Part shown: positions 1 to 7,007 of the stretch, piece by piece
Layout of the letters: each line of letters starts with the position of its first letter
Numbering within the stretch: position 1 is the stretch's first letter
Notes under the pieces: model-generated
Database searches by the model: none
What the model saw: only the letters and a program-made list of their open reading frames with translations
What the model was told of the DNA's origin: nothing
Source: Verrucomicrobiia bacterium
GTDB taxonomy: Bacteria > Verrucomicrobiota > Verrucomicrobiia > Opitutales > Opitutaceae
Length of the DNA: 14,134 bases
NCBI GenBank assembly: GCA_030424825.1
Contig: JAUHWE010000044.1
Location: 1-14,134 of the forward strand
Direction of reading: 5' to 3'
Position numbers and translations under genes: made by a program

Positions 1-171
1 GCCATCTAAGGAAACAGCAATGCCGGCACCAGTGACGTAGCCATCCGGCATCGTGCCCCAGTTTTTTACTGGCTTGAATGCCAGTTCGGGCTGCGCGAAC
101 AGTGGCGATAGCGAGAGGGACAAGAGGAGTATTAAACGAGATACGGTGGTCATGCGATTTACGGATACCAT
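1..171 (-). CDS. Exported beta-propeller-like protein, N-terminal fragment
   Basis: The 57 visible codons run off the left edge of the window. Residues about 7-28 form a signal peptide: a short basic start, a leucine/serine-rich hydrophobic core and an 'LFAQP' end suited to signal peptidase I. The mature start, 'FKPVKNWGTMPDGYVTGAGIAVSLDG', resembles the opening of NHL-repeat proteins of the peptidyl-alpha-hydroxyglycine alpha-amidating-lyase-like group, where a 'W..(L/M)P.G' stretch precedes the first 'G.AV..DG' blade. I start it at 171 because AAGGAGG lies 4 nt upstream; the in-frame ATG at 153 has that Shine-Dalgarno 22 nt away. The protein is probably periplasmic or extracellular. The fold assignment rests on one partial blade and is tentative. 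Confidence 0.55.
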   Translation of the reverse strand, partial: MVSVNRMTTVSRLILLLSLSLSPLFAQPELAFKPVKNWGTMPDGYVTGAGIAVSLDG

Positions 172-228
172 AGATCCTCCTTCGCACAAGACTAAGGTGG
201 TTTTATTCGGCCACAAGAATTCAGAAAA

Positions 229-257
229 GGTAGGGCGAGGAACTCCAGGCCCGCCGC
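229..257 (+). repeat. Short GGTAGGGC intergenic repeat, half copy
   Basis: GGTAGGGCGAGG is followed by a GC-rich block ending GGCCCGCCGC. The same order of blocks (GGTAGGGC, then TCC, then GCCGC) occurs at 4022-4051 and 6048-6077. This copy has no matching right-hand CGCCCTACC arm, so it looks like a half or decayed copy. It is preceded by a weak GTGG/CCAC inverted repeat (about 198-214) and an A-rich stretch, the same layout as in the other copies. The 238-bp gap between the flanking genes shows nothing else convincing. Confidence 0.5.
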
Positions 258-409
258 ACAACCCAAGCCATCCACGGTCAGGCGATGACACCGTTTAGCG
301 AGTCAAAACGAATCGCTACGAATAGAAAGAAATTTGATCGTTTGCTAAAACGCAAAAATCGCGATGGGTTGTCCTTTTGACTGAACTTCACACATAACAT
401 CCCTGAGAA

Positions 410-1030
410 TTGAAAGATCATACAACAGACGCCCCTCTTGTGCTGCACCTGTCGAAAGCGGAAATCAACCAGTTGCCCGTACGCAAATACGAGGGGCCCA
501 TCCACTTGATTCAAACCGTCGAGGATGCAAAACGCGCCGCCGAAACGCTCAGCACCGAAACCTTACTTGGATTCGATACCGAGACGCGTGCCGCCTTCCG
601 CCCTGGTGAAAGCTATGGCCCATCGCTCCTGCAACTGGCGGGTCAGAAAGAAGTCTATCTCTTTCAAATCAATCTCACCGGACTCATCCCGGAATTGTGT
701 GAGATCCTATCCAATCCGAACATTCTCAAAGCCGGCGTCGCCATTGGACGCGACGTGAGCGAGCTTCGCAAACTGGCCCCGTTCGACTCCGCCGGGTTTG
801 TCGAGCTGGCCACCTGGGCGAAGAAGGCGAAGATCAAAAACCTTGGCTTGCGGGGAATGGGGGCGCTCCTCCTGGGATTTCGCATCACCAAAGGAGCGCA
901 GGTTTCGAATTGGGCGAAACGCGAACTGACTCCTGCCCAGATTGCCTACGCCGCGACCGATGCCTGGGTGGGCCGCGAAATCTATCGGTGCATGAACCAG
1001 CGCGGTTTGATGCCAGAGAGTACTCCATAG
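410..1030 (+). CDS. DEDDy 3'-5' exonuclease (RNase D-like)
   Basis: This 206-residue protein consists of one 3'-5' exonuclease domain (about residues 30-198) of the DnaQ/RNase D fold. All catalytic positions are visible: Exo I 'GFDTET' gives D56 and E58, Exo II 'GRDVSEL' gives D115, and Exo III 'YAATDAW' gives Y180 and D184, the Y-x3-D spacing of the DEDDy subgroup. Such enzymes remove nucleotides from RNA or DNA 3' ends using two metal ions. There is no HRDC domain, so it is a stand-alone exonuclease rather than full-length RNase D. The reading frame opens with TTG at 410, two codons after an in-frame TGA; no ATG lies upstream in frame and the Shine-Dalgarno is weak, so the start is uncertain. 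An in-frame GTG near 440 is the alternative. It is a single-gene unit ending at a hairpin shared with the convergent operon. Confidence 0.9.
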   Translation: MKDHTTDAPLVLHLSKAEINQLPVRKYEGPIHLIQTVEDAKRAAETLSTETLLGFDTETRAAFRPGESYGPSLLQLAGQKEVYLFQINLTGLIPELCEILSNPNILKAGVAIGRDVSELRKLAPFDSAGFVELATWAKKAKIKNLGLRGMGALLLGFRITKGAQVSNWAKRELTPAQIAYAATDAWVGREIYRCMNQRGLMPESTP

Positions 1031-1067
1031 GATCCTCCCGAAATTTTCAAAGGGAAAGGAAAGTAGG

Positions 1068-1094
1068 GGGGGCAGACTGGAGATGTCTGGCCCC
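1068..1094. terminator. Candidate terminator hairpin between convergent genes
   Basis: GGGG-G-CAGAC (1068-1077) pairs with GTCTG-G-CCCC (1085-1094) across a 7-nt loop, with a single G/G mismatch. It sits in the 83-bp gap between the exonuclease stop and the converging operon's stop. On the plus strand it is followed by GTTTAT, only a short T-rich tail, and in the minus direction by a pyrimidine-rich run. It could act in both directions. Confidence 0.5.
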
Positions 1095-1113
1095 GTTTAT
1101 ACCGGAACCGAAT

Positions 1114-1536
1114 CTAGTTGCTAGCAGGAGTGGGGGCCAGTCCGAGTTGTTGCAGCAGACTGAGCTGGTCGAGCAGTTCCCATTCTTCGGCGATCAAACC
1201 ATCTCTCACCTCGCTGATGATGACTCCTTGCAGGCAGATTGATCGACCGGTGGCAGGGATTCCGAGGAAGTCACCTCGATGCGTACCCGTCAGGGCGATG
1301 CGGGAACAAACCCTTTGCTCTTCTCCGAGTTGCTCGTCGATCGTCACTTTCAAGTTTGGGAAAGCGGATCGCAAAGCGAGTATGAACGATTCCAGTTGAT
1401 CGATTCCACTCATGCTTTCACTGGGAGAAGTGTATCGATACTGTGGGTGTATTATTTCCTTCAATACGAAAAGATTACCCTTGTTGATCGCTTCCTCGAT
1501 AAGGATGCGTACGATGTTTTTACTTTCGTTGTTCAT
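1114..1536 (-). CDS. SnoaL-like ester cyclase family protein
   Basis: This 140-residue protein has the full length of a single-domain SnoaL-like (NTF2-fold) protein. Recognisable blocks are 'AFPNLKVTIDEQ' (58-69), 'GTHRGDFLGIPATGRSI' (84-100) and the C-terminal 'DGLIAEEWELLDQLSLLQQLG' block (112-132), all typical of bacterial 'ester cyclase' entries. The polyketide-cyclase name comes from distant relatives; most bacterial members have no known substrate. It is probably cytosolic, as no signal peptide is present. It is the last gene of a minus-strand operon, 36 bp behind the DUF1772 gene. No clear Shine-Dalgarno precedes the ATG at 1536. Enzymatic function is unproven. Confidence 0.85.
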   Translation of the reverse strand: MNNESKNIVRILIEEAINKGNLFVLKEIIHPQYRYTSPSESMSGIDQLESFILALRSAFPNLKVTIDEQLGEEQRVCSRIALTGTHRGDFLGIPATGRSICLQGVIISEVRDGLIAEEWELLDQLSLLQQLGLAPTPASN

Positions 1537-1572
1537 TAGTGGTATTGTTTTCTGATTATAGCGTTTTGGTGA

Positions 1573-2019
1573 CTAGGACTGAATCAGGCCTATCGTGAAG
1601 CAGAAGGCTGCAACCATAGAAGCGGCGGTTCGCACGTGGTTGAAGAACGTCCAGCGCTTCAAGTAGTGTTGCCACAGGTCTTGGCCGTTTGGATCGTGTG
1701 CCGATACTGCGGCGAGCTGGTTGTTGAGCGGAACGTTGCCAAGCAGCGTGACGAGAAAGGTCCCAAATACGTAGAGGAGAGCGCCCCATAGGAGCCAATG
1801 CGGCGCGCCACCCGACAGAGTGAGGATCGCTACAATCATCGAAACCGCTGCGGTTCCTAAAAAGACTCCCAAAAACGCGGGGTTGGCGTGGATTCCTTCG
1901 GCGGGAGCGATCTCGCTGAGCGCTTTCATGACGAAACTGGAGAAGGCGAAGAAGAGGCCGCCAATCAATCCCGCTCCCAATAGCGCCGCAATGTAGAGGG
2001 CGTAGGTCCAAGCGTTCAT
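1573..2019 (-). CDS. DUF1772 (anthrone oxygenase-like) membrane protein
   Basis: This is a 148-residue integral membrane protein with four predicted hydrophobic segments (about 5-30, 49-69, 75-95, 129-146). The signature 'GNVPLNNQLAAV' (94-105) followed by 'W.HYLKRWTFFNHVR' (116-130) is diagnostic of DUF1772, a family that includes fungal anthrone oxygenases. The usual W-x-x-W-N reads W-x-x-F-N here. I use the ATG at 2019 rather than the in-frame ATG at 2043, because it overlaps the upstream gene's stop as ATGA, a translational-coupling arrangement, and AAGGG lies upstream. Genes of this family are often found beside NmrA-like reductases and SnoaL-like proteins, as here. The substrate is unknown. 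Confidence 0.85.
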   Translation of the reverse strand: MNAWTYALYIAALLGAGLIGGLFFAFSSFVMKALSEIAPAEGIHANPAFLGVFLGTAAVSMIVAILTLSGGAPHWLLWGALLYVFGTFLVTLLGNVPLNNQLAAVSAHDPNGQDLWQHYLKRWTFFNHVRTAASMVAAFCFTIGLIQS

Positions 2020-2882
2020 GACGCGACCCTTTCTAGACTCCAAGTCCCTGCAGCGGCTTCGCGCTCGGCGAATTCTGCAAAGTCCCGCGGTTGACGGCCA
2101 AGAGCTTGTTGTACGCCATCGGTTAAGGTCGCATTTCGCCCGTCGAGCACGTCGGCGATCAACTGGGCTACGGGAAGCGCTTCCTCTTCCGAGAATCCGT
2201 GCTGGATGAGTTCTACGGCATATTCGTCGACGGAAACGGCGTGGAACTGGACGTCTCTCCCCATCGCCTTGCTAAGCTCCTCAGCGACTTGCGGCAGGGT
2301 GAGTAAGCGAGGGCCCGTGAGCTCGTAGACTTTTCCTTTGTGGCGATCGTCGACGAGGGAAGCGAATACCACGTCCGCGATGTCTTCCGCATCGACGAAA
2401 GGCTCCTGTATGTCGTCCACTGGCATGGTCAGGTGCCCTTCGCGAATCGCGTCGGCGAAGGACTCGCTGAAGTTTTGGTTGAAAACCGAGCAACGGACGA
2501 TTGTCCAGTCCGCGCCTGAGGCCTGCACTCTTTGCTCTGCGTCTTGAGCACCTTTCTCACCGCGCCCCGATAGAAGCACGAGATGCTTCGTTCCGAGACG
2601 GACGGCCAGCTTGGCGAATGCGTCTACTTTATCGGCCACTCCCGGGAATGATAGATCCGGGTAGACGGTGATGTAGGCGGCTTCGGTGCCTTCGAGAGCA
2701 GGTTTCCAAGTGGATGGATCGTCCCAATCGAAGAGCGTTTCACTGGAGCGGGAGGCCGCTTTGAATGGCCTGTTGGCGGCGCGTAGCCTTTGAGCGACGC
2801 GGCGTCCTGACTTGCCGTTGGCGCCAATGACGAGAACGGGCTTGTTGGATAGGATTGACGGTGTGTTTGGATTGTTTGTCAT
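2016..2882 (-). CDS. NmrA-like NAD(P)-binding oxidoreductase/regulator
   Basis: This 288-residue Rossmann protein belongs to the atypical short-chain dehydrogenase (NmrA/NAD(P)H-binding) group. The dinucleotide motif G-x-x-G-x-x-G is at residues 20-26 (GANGKSG), followed by 'AASRSSE' (42-48) after the second strand, which could favour NADP(H). Other family blocks are 'HLVLLSGRGEKGAQDAE' (100-116), 'DWTIVRCSVFNQNF' (125-138), 'FVDAEDIADVVFASL' and 'GKVYELTGPRLLT'. I see no canonical Y-x-x-x-K catalytic pair, so it may be a redox-sensing or quinone/aldehyde-reducing type protein. GAGGG lies 5 nt before the ATG at 2882. It is the first gene of the operon, its stop overlaps the DUF1772 start (ATGA), and it diverges from the AraC gene. 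Confidence 0.88.
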   Translation of the reverse strand: MTNNPNTPSILSNKPVLVIGANGKSGRRVAQRLRAANRPFKAASRSSETLFDWDDPSTWKPALEGTEAAYITVYPDLSFPGVADKVDAFAKLAVRLGTKHLVLLSGRGEKGAQDAEQRVQASGADWTIVRCSVFNQNFSESFADAIREGHLTMPVDDIQEPFVDAEDIADVVFASLVDDRHKGKVYELTGPRLLTLPQVAEELSKAMGRDVQFHAVSVDEYAVELIQHGFSEEEALPVAQLIADVLDGRNATLTDGVQQALGRQPRDFAEFAEREAAAGTWSLERVAS

Positions 2883-2913
2883 AACACCCTCAGCCTACCT
2901 AATTTTTGGTATT

Positions 2914-2927
2914 CCGGCCATAGCCGG
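2914..2927. promoter_or_regulatory. Palindrome in divergent AraC/NmrA promoter region
   Basis: CCGGC-CATA-GCCGG is a perfect 5-bp inverted repeat in the 76-bp gap between the divergent operon start (2882) and the AraC gene start (2959). Its position suits an operator controlling one or both promoters. Short palindromes of this size occur by chance, and AraC proteins often bind direct rather than inverted repeats, so confidence is low. Confidence 0.3.
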
Positions 2928-2958
2928 GATGCTCAAGCTCATAAGCGAACGTCTCGAA

Positions 2959-3912
2959 ATGAAGGAAATCGACGAATTCAGCGGATTATTAGAAGGCCCT
3001 CGGGCGAGGGGAGCTTTCGCTTTACGCGGACTGCTAGAGTCACCCTGGAGCCTGCGGGTCGAGGCGAATTCCCCTTTAACGATCATCGCCATGGTAAAGG
3101 GCACGTGCCATATCGCTCACGACAACGGCGAAGCAGTCGCCTTAGGGCCGGGCGATGTCGCGATTACGCGTTCCCCTGGCCACTACACGGTGTGCGACGT
3201 ACCAGATAGGGACCCGACGATATTCATTTTTCCAGGACAGGATTGTCGATCGCCTGAAGGGCGCTCGCTCCATGAAGAGATGAAGCTGGGCGTACGCACT
3301 TGGGGCAACGATCTTGAGGCTTCTAATCTGATGCTGATTGGAAGCTATGAATCAGTGACTGATGTGAGCGAGCGACTCCGCGACGCTCTGCCTCCAATAC
3401 TGTGGGTGAAAAATGAGAAATGGGAGTCACCCTTAATCGAGATGTTGAGTGTCGAGATGGAGCGTGACGCCCCGGGACAAGCGGCGGTGCTGGATCGTTT
3501 GATCGATATGCTCATGATCGCCATTTTGAGAAAGTGGTTCGAACGGAGCGAGACACGAGAACTTCCCTGGTACCAGGCGAAGGGAGACCGCGTAGTAGGG
3601 CGGGCCTTGAAACTGATCCACAGGGAGCCAGCTCACGCTTGGACGCTGGCCAGCCTGTCGGCAAAGGTGGGCGTTTCTAGAGCCGCATTGGCCCGCCGTT
3701 TCAACGAAGTGGTCGGAGAGTCACCTATGGCATTCTTAACTCAGTGGCGACTCGCTCTGGCCGCCGATCTCTTGTGCGAGCCTGGGGAGACGGTCGGTAC
3801 GGTCGCGGAACGAGTGGGATACGGCAGCCCGTATGCGTTGAGCGCGGCTTTCAAGCGGGTGAGAGGTCTTAGCCCTCAGAAGCATCGCGAAAGCGTGCTT
3901 GCTGAAAATTGA
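2959..3912 (+). CDS. AraC-family regulator with N-terminal cupin domain
   Basis: This 317-residue protein has two parts. Residues 5-190 form the ligand-sensing cupin domain typical of one AraC subfamily: 'SGLLEGPRARGAFALRG' (8-24), 'LGPGDVAITRSPGHYTV' (62-78) and 'LGVRTWGND' (110-118). Residues about 212-312 carry the paired helix-turn-helix DNA-binding domain: 'WTLASLSAKVGVSRAALARRF' (228-248) and the second helix around 'TVAERVGYGSPYALSAAFKR' (281-300). The reading frame is open further upstream, to 2812, but family members begin close to the 'LLEGPRARGAF' block, so I take the ATG at 2959; ATG 2929 is the alternative. No strong Shine-Dalgarno precedes either. It probably senses a small molecule and controls the divergent NmrA-DUF1772-SnoaL operon, a common arrangement for this subfamily. 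Confidence 0.9.
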   Translation: MKEIDEFSGLLEGPRARGAFALRGLLESPWSLRVEANSPLTIIAMVKGTCHIAHDNGEAVALGPGDVAITRSPGHYTVCDVPDRDPTIFIFPGQDCRSPEGRSLHEEMKLGVRTWGNDLEASNLMLIGSYESVTDVSERLRDALPPILWVKNEKWESPLIEMLSVEMERDAPGQAAVLDRLIDMLMIAILRKWFERSETRELPWYQAKGDRVVGRALKLIHREPAHAWTLASLSAKVGVSRAALARRFNEVVGESPMAFLTQWRLALAADLLCEPGETVGTVAERVGYGSPYALSAAFKRVRGLSPQKHRESVLAEN

Positions 3913-3981
3913 TTTGAAAGCGGTGCAAGCGTGCGTGCCTGGACGTCAATGGTTAGCGGCTACCCCCTACTGGTTCAGGTA

Positions 3982-4003
3982 GCTCACTCGCTTTAGCGTG
4001 AGC
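3982..4003. terminator. Hairpin downstream of AraC gene
   Basis: GCTCACTCGCT (3982-3992) pairs with AGCGTGAGC (3995-4003) with a two-base bulge and a TT turn. It lies in the gap between the convergent AraC and RadD genes, so it may terminate transcription. There is no T-tract. It also sits just ahead of the repeat element at 4022 and may belong to it. Confidence 0.35.
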
Positions 4004-4021
4004 CGTGCTCAAAGATCGAAT

Positions 4022-4129
4022 GGTAGGGCAACGACCTCCGGGCGTGCCGCCTTATTTTGATATTCCTATGCGGCGGGCCCAGCTCGCGCCGCCGTAGCTT
4101 AAGCGAAGGAGTGGGGTCCTCGCCCTACC
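4022..4129. repeat. Inverted-repeat intergenic element (REP/MITE-like)
   Basis: The outer arms GGTAGGGC (4022-4029) and GCCCTACC (4122-4129) are perfect inverted repeats. Inside, GGGCGTGCCGC (4040-4050) pairs with GCGGCGGGCCC (4070-4080) except at two positions, around a 19-nt AT-rich spacer. The left half matches blocks at 229-257 and 6048-6077, so this is the most intact of three copies. It encodes no protein and fills most of the gap between two convergent genes. It resembles REP-type or miniature inverted-repeat elements, whose mobility usually depends on an enzyme encoded elsewhere. Confidence 0.6.
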
Positions 4130-4164
4130 TGGTAGCGGTCGTTCGAAAACCAAGAATGCCCCTT

Positions 4165-5901
4165 TCAAAGTTCCTCGGCAAAAATCTTTTCTGTGATCTT
4201 CCAGAACTTTCCTTGTTTGCGGGCGATTACAAAGGAAGGCATTCTTAGCTGTGATTGAATTTTGGTGATTTCGCCCACCGACCGGATACTGAGATTCAAC
4301 TCCGGCTTTTTCAGATGGGACCTCAGAAAATTGACATTGAATTTCTTAAGACTATTTTGACTATTGAGGTAGTGATTTTCCGCTAAGTAGCGGGCGTCAT
4401 AGTCGTAGTATTTCACCTGCAGGTACGGATTCCCGTTTTTATCAAAACGCTCGAGCATCTCAATGGAATCCGGGGTGAGCACATGGGCATTTTTAGAAAG
4501 CTTGGCCTGTTTCAGCTTTGTGTCCGGATCGATAAGCATATGGCCACAGTGGCTGCATTCGCGAGCGGTGATGTCGTTTTGAGCCGAACACTGATCGCAG
4601 ACCTTAAAGCGAAAGCGATAGCCGCAGGGTTTAAACTCGTAGGTATTCGGGTCCAAACTACCACCACGGCACTTCCGCCCGAAGTGCTCCATCACGTATC
4701 CATCATCGTCGACGATGCCCCAAAAATCATTCACGAAACCGCATTCAGGGCAGGGCACCTGGACGGCGACCGATTCAGAGACCGTTTTCCGGTCGCCGAT
4801 TTCAGGGGCATAGATATTATGCCCCATGCCAGTATAGTCTAAAACCAGGCAATCCTTTTTTCCGGTATCCAAACGCAGACCACGTCCGATGATTTGCTGG
4901 TACAGGCTGACCGACTCTGTCGGGCGCAAGATCGCAATGACATCGACATGCACGGCGTCGAAACCGGTCGTGAGAACGGATACATTGACCAGGTACTTGA
5001 ACTCCCGCTTCTTAAACGCATCAATGATCCGATCCCGCTCATCCGCCTCGGTTTCTCCCAGAACGAGTCGGGCTTGGCCCTCCGGAAGACTCTCCATCAC
5101 CTCTTGAGCATGCTTCACCGTGGAACTGAAAATCATCACACCCTGCCGCTGGTAGTTGTCAGTGATATCGACAATGTTTTTGATGATCAAGGGGGTCAGC
5201 CGTCGTTGCCGTTTCAGGACCTCCTCGAGTTGCGCCATTGTATACGATTTTCCACCCTCGATAAGCTCAGAGAAGTCATATGATGTGACCGGAATGTCCA
5301 CCTTCACCGGAGGTGTTAGGTACCGATTCCTGATCATATATTCAAGCGGCAGCTCGTAGATGCAGTGCTTAAAGAAGCGCAGCTCCTGAGTCTTCAACTC
5401 CCCTCGGTGAGCGTAGTTATAGATCCAGCCGAGTCCCAGCCGATAAGGAGTCGCGGTCAGACCCAAAATGCAAATACGCTTATTGTTCAGCTTAAGACGC
5501 TTGATTACTTTGGCGTACTGACTATCGGGCTCGAGACCAACACGATGGCACTCATCGATCACCAGGAGCGTGAAGTCATTGAAGAAGCTATCGTCCGCGT
5601 TGGCCACCGACTGGATACTGCCGAATATCACCTTTCGCGTACTGTCCTTTTGATTCAGACCCGCGGAATAGATCCCCGCTTTCAGGCCATAGCTTTCGTA
5701 CTTCAGGTGGTTTTGCTCCACTAGCTCTTTGACATGGGCCAGCACCAAAACGCGTCCCTTGGCTATTTTCGCCAGCTCCGCGATGACGAGACTTTTGCCC
5801 GCTCCCGTGGGCAGAACGATTACCGCCGGGGTCCGTCTCCTCCGGAAGTAGTTGAGCGTGCTGTCAACCGCTTCCTGCTGATATGGCCTGAGTTGGTACA
5901 T
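4165..5901 (-). CDS. radD: RadD-like DNA repair helicase/ATPase
   Basis: This 578-residue superfamily 2 protein closely follows my memory of E. coli RadD (YejH, about 586 residues). The opening '[40 protein letters not shown]' and the '[32 protein letters not shown]' block both match. Helicase motifs are Walker A PTGAGKS (31-37), DECH (116-119), TAT (149-151) and motif [11 protein letters not shown] (335-343). Two cysteine pairs at 384/387 and 411/426, plus 435/438 and 449/452, mark RadD's zinc-binding region. RadD is a DNA-dependent ATPase that works with RecA and single-strand-binding protein in double-strand break repair and recombination. No Shine-Dalgarno is seen before the ATG at 5901. 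It is a single-gene unit, convergent with the AraC gene. Horizontal acquisition is possible but untested. Confidence 0.92.
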   Translation of the reverse strand: MYQLRPYQQEAVDSTLNYFRRRRTPAVIVLPTGAGKSLVIAELAKIAKGRVLVLAHVKELVEQNHLKYESYGLKAGIYSAGLNQKDSTRKVIFGSIQSVANADDSFFNDFTLLVIDECHRVGLEPDSQYAKVIKRLKLNNKRICILGLTATPYRLGLGWIYNYAHRGELKTQELRFFKHCIYELPLEYMIRNRYLTPPVKVDIPVTSYDFSELIEGGKSYTMAQLEEVLKRQRRLTPLIIKNIVDITDNYQRQGVMIFSSTVKHAQEVMESLPEGQARLVLGETEADERDRIIDAFKKREFKYLVNVSVLTTGFDAVHVDVIAILRPTESVSLYQQIIGRGLRLDTGKKDCLVLDYTGMGHNIYAPEIGDRKTVSESVAVQVPCPECGFVNDFWGIVDDDGYVMEHFGRKCRGGSLDPNTYEFKPCGYRFRFKVCDQCSAQNDITARECSHCGHMLIDPDTKLKQAKLSKNAHVLTPDSIEMLERFDKNGNPYLQVKYYDYDARYLAENHYLNSQNSLKKFNVNFLRSHLKKPELNLSIRSVGEITKIQSQLRMPSFVIARKQGKFWKITEKIFAEEL

Positions 5902-6343
5902 TTAGGTGGAAAGCTATTTGAACCTTCTCTCAATGTATAGTGAAATATCCAGCCCGCACGGCCTCTCTATTAACCGCGATGGATTGAGCCGTTCTCAGTA
6001 GACCTGACAAGCGAAGCTATAAGCTAGCGAGAGCAAGTCTAGCAAAAGGTAGGGCGAGATCGTCCCCGATCTGCCGCAGAGCCCATCTTTAGTCCCACCC
6101 CCGCAATCAGCCAGTGCCTTAAGGCAGCGGGCGATCCCCGAGCACTCACCCTAGTCGGATACATTTCTCAATTTCGAACGCCCTTGGACAACTCCTCCTA
6201 AGCGAATTCGAGTCTGAAAACTAGCGAGATTCTTATTGGCATCATCCAGAAATAAAACAGGCTAGAACCTTTCGATCCCAAGTTTTCTTGGAAGGCTTTC
6301 TTCTCGCCATTGTTCTTGGCCAGTATCCATCGACTCTTACCCT
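5902..6343. other. Intergenic region between radD and RES toxin gene
   Basis: These 442 bases lie between the divergent radD and RES genes, so they should hold both promoters. I find no open frame with coding character. The region carries one degenerate copy of the short repeat element (6048-6153), preceded by an imperfect hairpin (about 6010-6032). TTGGCA at 6236-6241 resembles a -35 box, but no good -10 follows at normal spacing, so I do not call a promoter. Confidence 0.6.
6048..6153. repeat. Degenerate copy of GGTAGGGC inverted-repeat element
   Basis: It starts GGTAGGGCGAG and continues with GATCG-TCCC-CGATC, a small hairpin of its own, then TGCCGC (to 6077). The right end reads GGCAGCGGGCGATCCCCGAG...CTCACCCTA, an imperfect reverse complement of the left end. 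Size (about 106 bp) and block order match the element at 4022-4129. An imperfect hairpin and an A-rich stretch precede it, as in the other copies. Confidence 0.5.
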
Positions 6344-6946
6344 ATGCCTGCTGTTCGTCCGCACCCTCTCTTCTCGAAGATTCAAGCGAAGCTCAAGTCC
6401 GTGCGAGATGGGCTTTCACAAAGTTTCAATTCAAACGTACACCGATGCGTTGAGCTGGCATGGGCTCGGTCTGAGTATATCGTATCCGGAAAGGGAACAC
6501 GTCTTAGCGGCAGCCGTTGGTTGTGCCCCCAATTCAATGATGCCGTTTACGCATCGTTTTCGGAAGTCATTGCTCTAAAAGAATCGCGACGGTCGTTCGC
6601 TTATTACGGGATTAAGAAGCCCAGAAAAAAGCCTCGTATAATTGTGGAGATCCACTGCTCCCTGCAGCATGTAGCCAACCTCGAAAAACTGGAATCTGTC
6701 TTGAACTGGCCCAGTCTCGACGAGCTACTTGAGGAAGATTGGGAGAAGATTAATGGACAAGGCTCTGAAACGTTGGGACAAGCGGTTGGTCGCGCCCTGT
6801 TCGAGCTCGTATTCGAGGGATTGATCGTGCGTTCCGCTGTAGACAGGAGGGGGCGGAACCTCGTATGGTTTCCTGCCAATATCCAATCCGAGAGCACAGT
6901 CGAGATTTCAGGAAAGATCGAACTCGACGATTGGATAAGAAAATAG
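6344..6946 (+). CDS. RES-domain toxin (NAD+-targeting type)
   Basis: This 200-residue RES-family protein shows the family blocks in order. R34 ('VHRCVE') is followed by 'SGKGTRLSGSRW' (48-59), 'AVYASFSEVIALKE' (67-80) with Y69 and E80, 'DWEKINGQGSETLGQAVGRAL' (132-152), and 'EGLIVRSAVDRRGRNLVWFPANI' (158-180) with S164 and N172. These include the Arg, Tyr, Glu and Ser expected at the active site. Characterised RES toxins (MbcT, ParT, P. putida RES) attack NAD+ or use it for ADP-ribosylation. The usual 'VPS' reads 'VRS' here. The ATG at 6344 lacks a visible Shine-Dalgarno and the frame stays open upstream, so the start is uncertain. It is followed after 61 bp by its probable antitoxin, the reverse of the usual Xre-RES order. 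Confidence 0.85.
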   Translation: MPAVRPHPLFSKIQAKLKSVRDGLSQSFNSNVHRCVELAWARSEYIVSGKGTRLSGSRWLCPQFNDAVYASFSEVIALKESRRSFAYYGIKKPRKKPRIIVEIHCSLQHVANLEKLESVLNWPSLDELLEEDWEKINGQGSETLGQAVGRALFELVFEGLIVRSAVDRRGRNLVWFPANIQSESTVEISGKIELDDWIRK

Positions 6947-6964
6947 ACATGCACATATGCATGT
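6947..6964. promoter_or_regulatory. Palindrome between toxin and antitoxin genes
   Basis: ACATGCA-CATA-TGCATGT has perfect 7-bp arms and begins on the base after the toxin stop codon, 43 bp before the antitoxin start. Xre-type antitoxins bind palindromic operators, so this could be an autoregulatory site governing a separate antitoxin promoter. A hairpin in the shared mRNA that adjusts the toxin/antitoxin ratio is an alternative. Confidence 0.45.
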
Positions 6965-7007
6965 AAAAGCTTGAAAGCAGATCAGCCCACACTACGATCC
7001 CAGAGAA

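Noticed and set aside
2020..2043. Longer DUF1772 start at ATG 2043
   Set aside because: It lies within the upstream gene; the ATG at 2019 gives the standard ATGA coupling and the normal family N-terminus.
2812..2958. Longer version of the AraC protein with about 49 extra N-terminal residues
   Set aside because: It would overlap the divergent NmrA-like gene, lacks family similarity in the extra part, and related proteins begin just before the 'LLEGPRARGAF' block.
4483..5724. Several plus-strand frames of 70-130 codons antisense to radD
   Set aside because: All lie inside a well-supported full-length gene and show no family features.
6236..6264. TTGGCA as -35 box of the RES toxin gene
   Set aside because: No acceptable -10 hexamer lies at 16-18 nt spacing.
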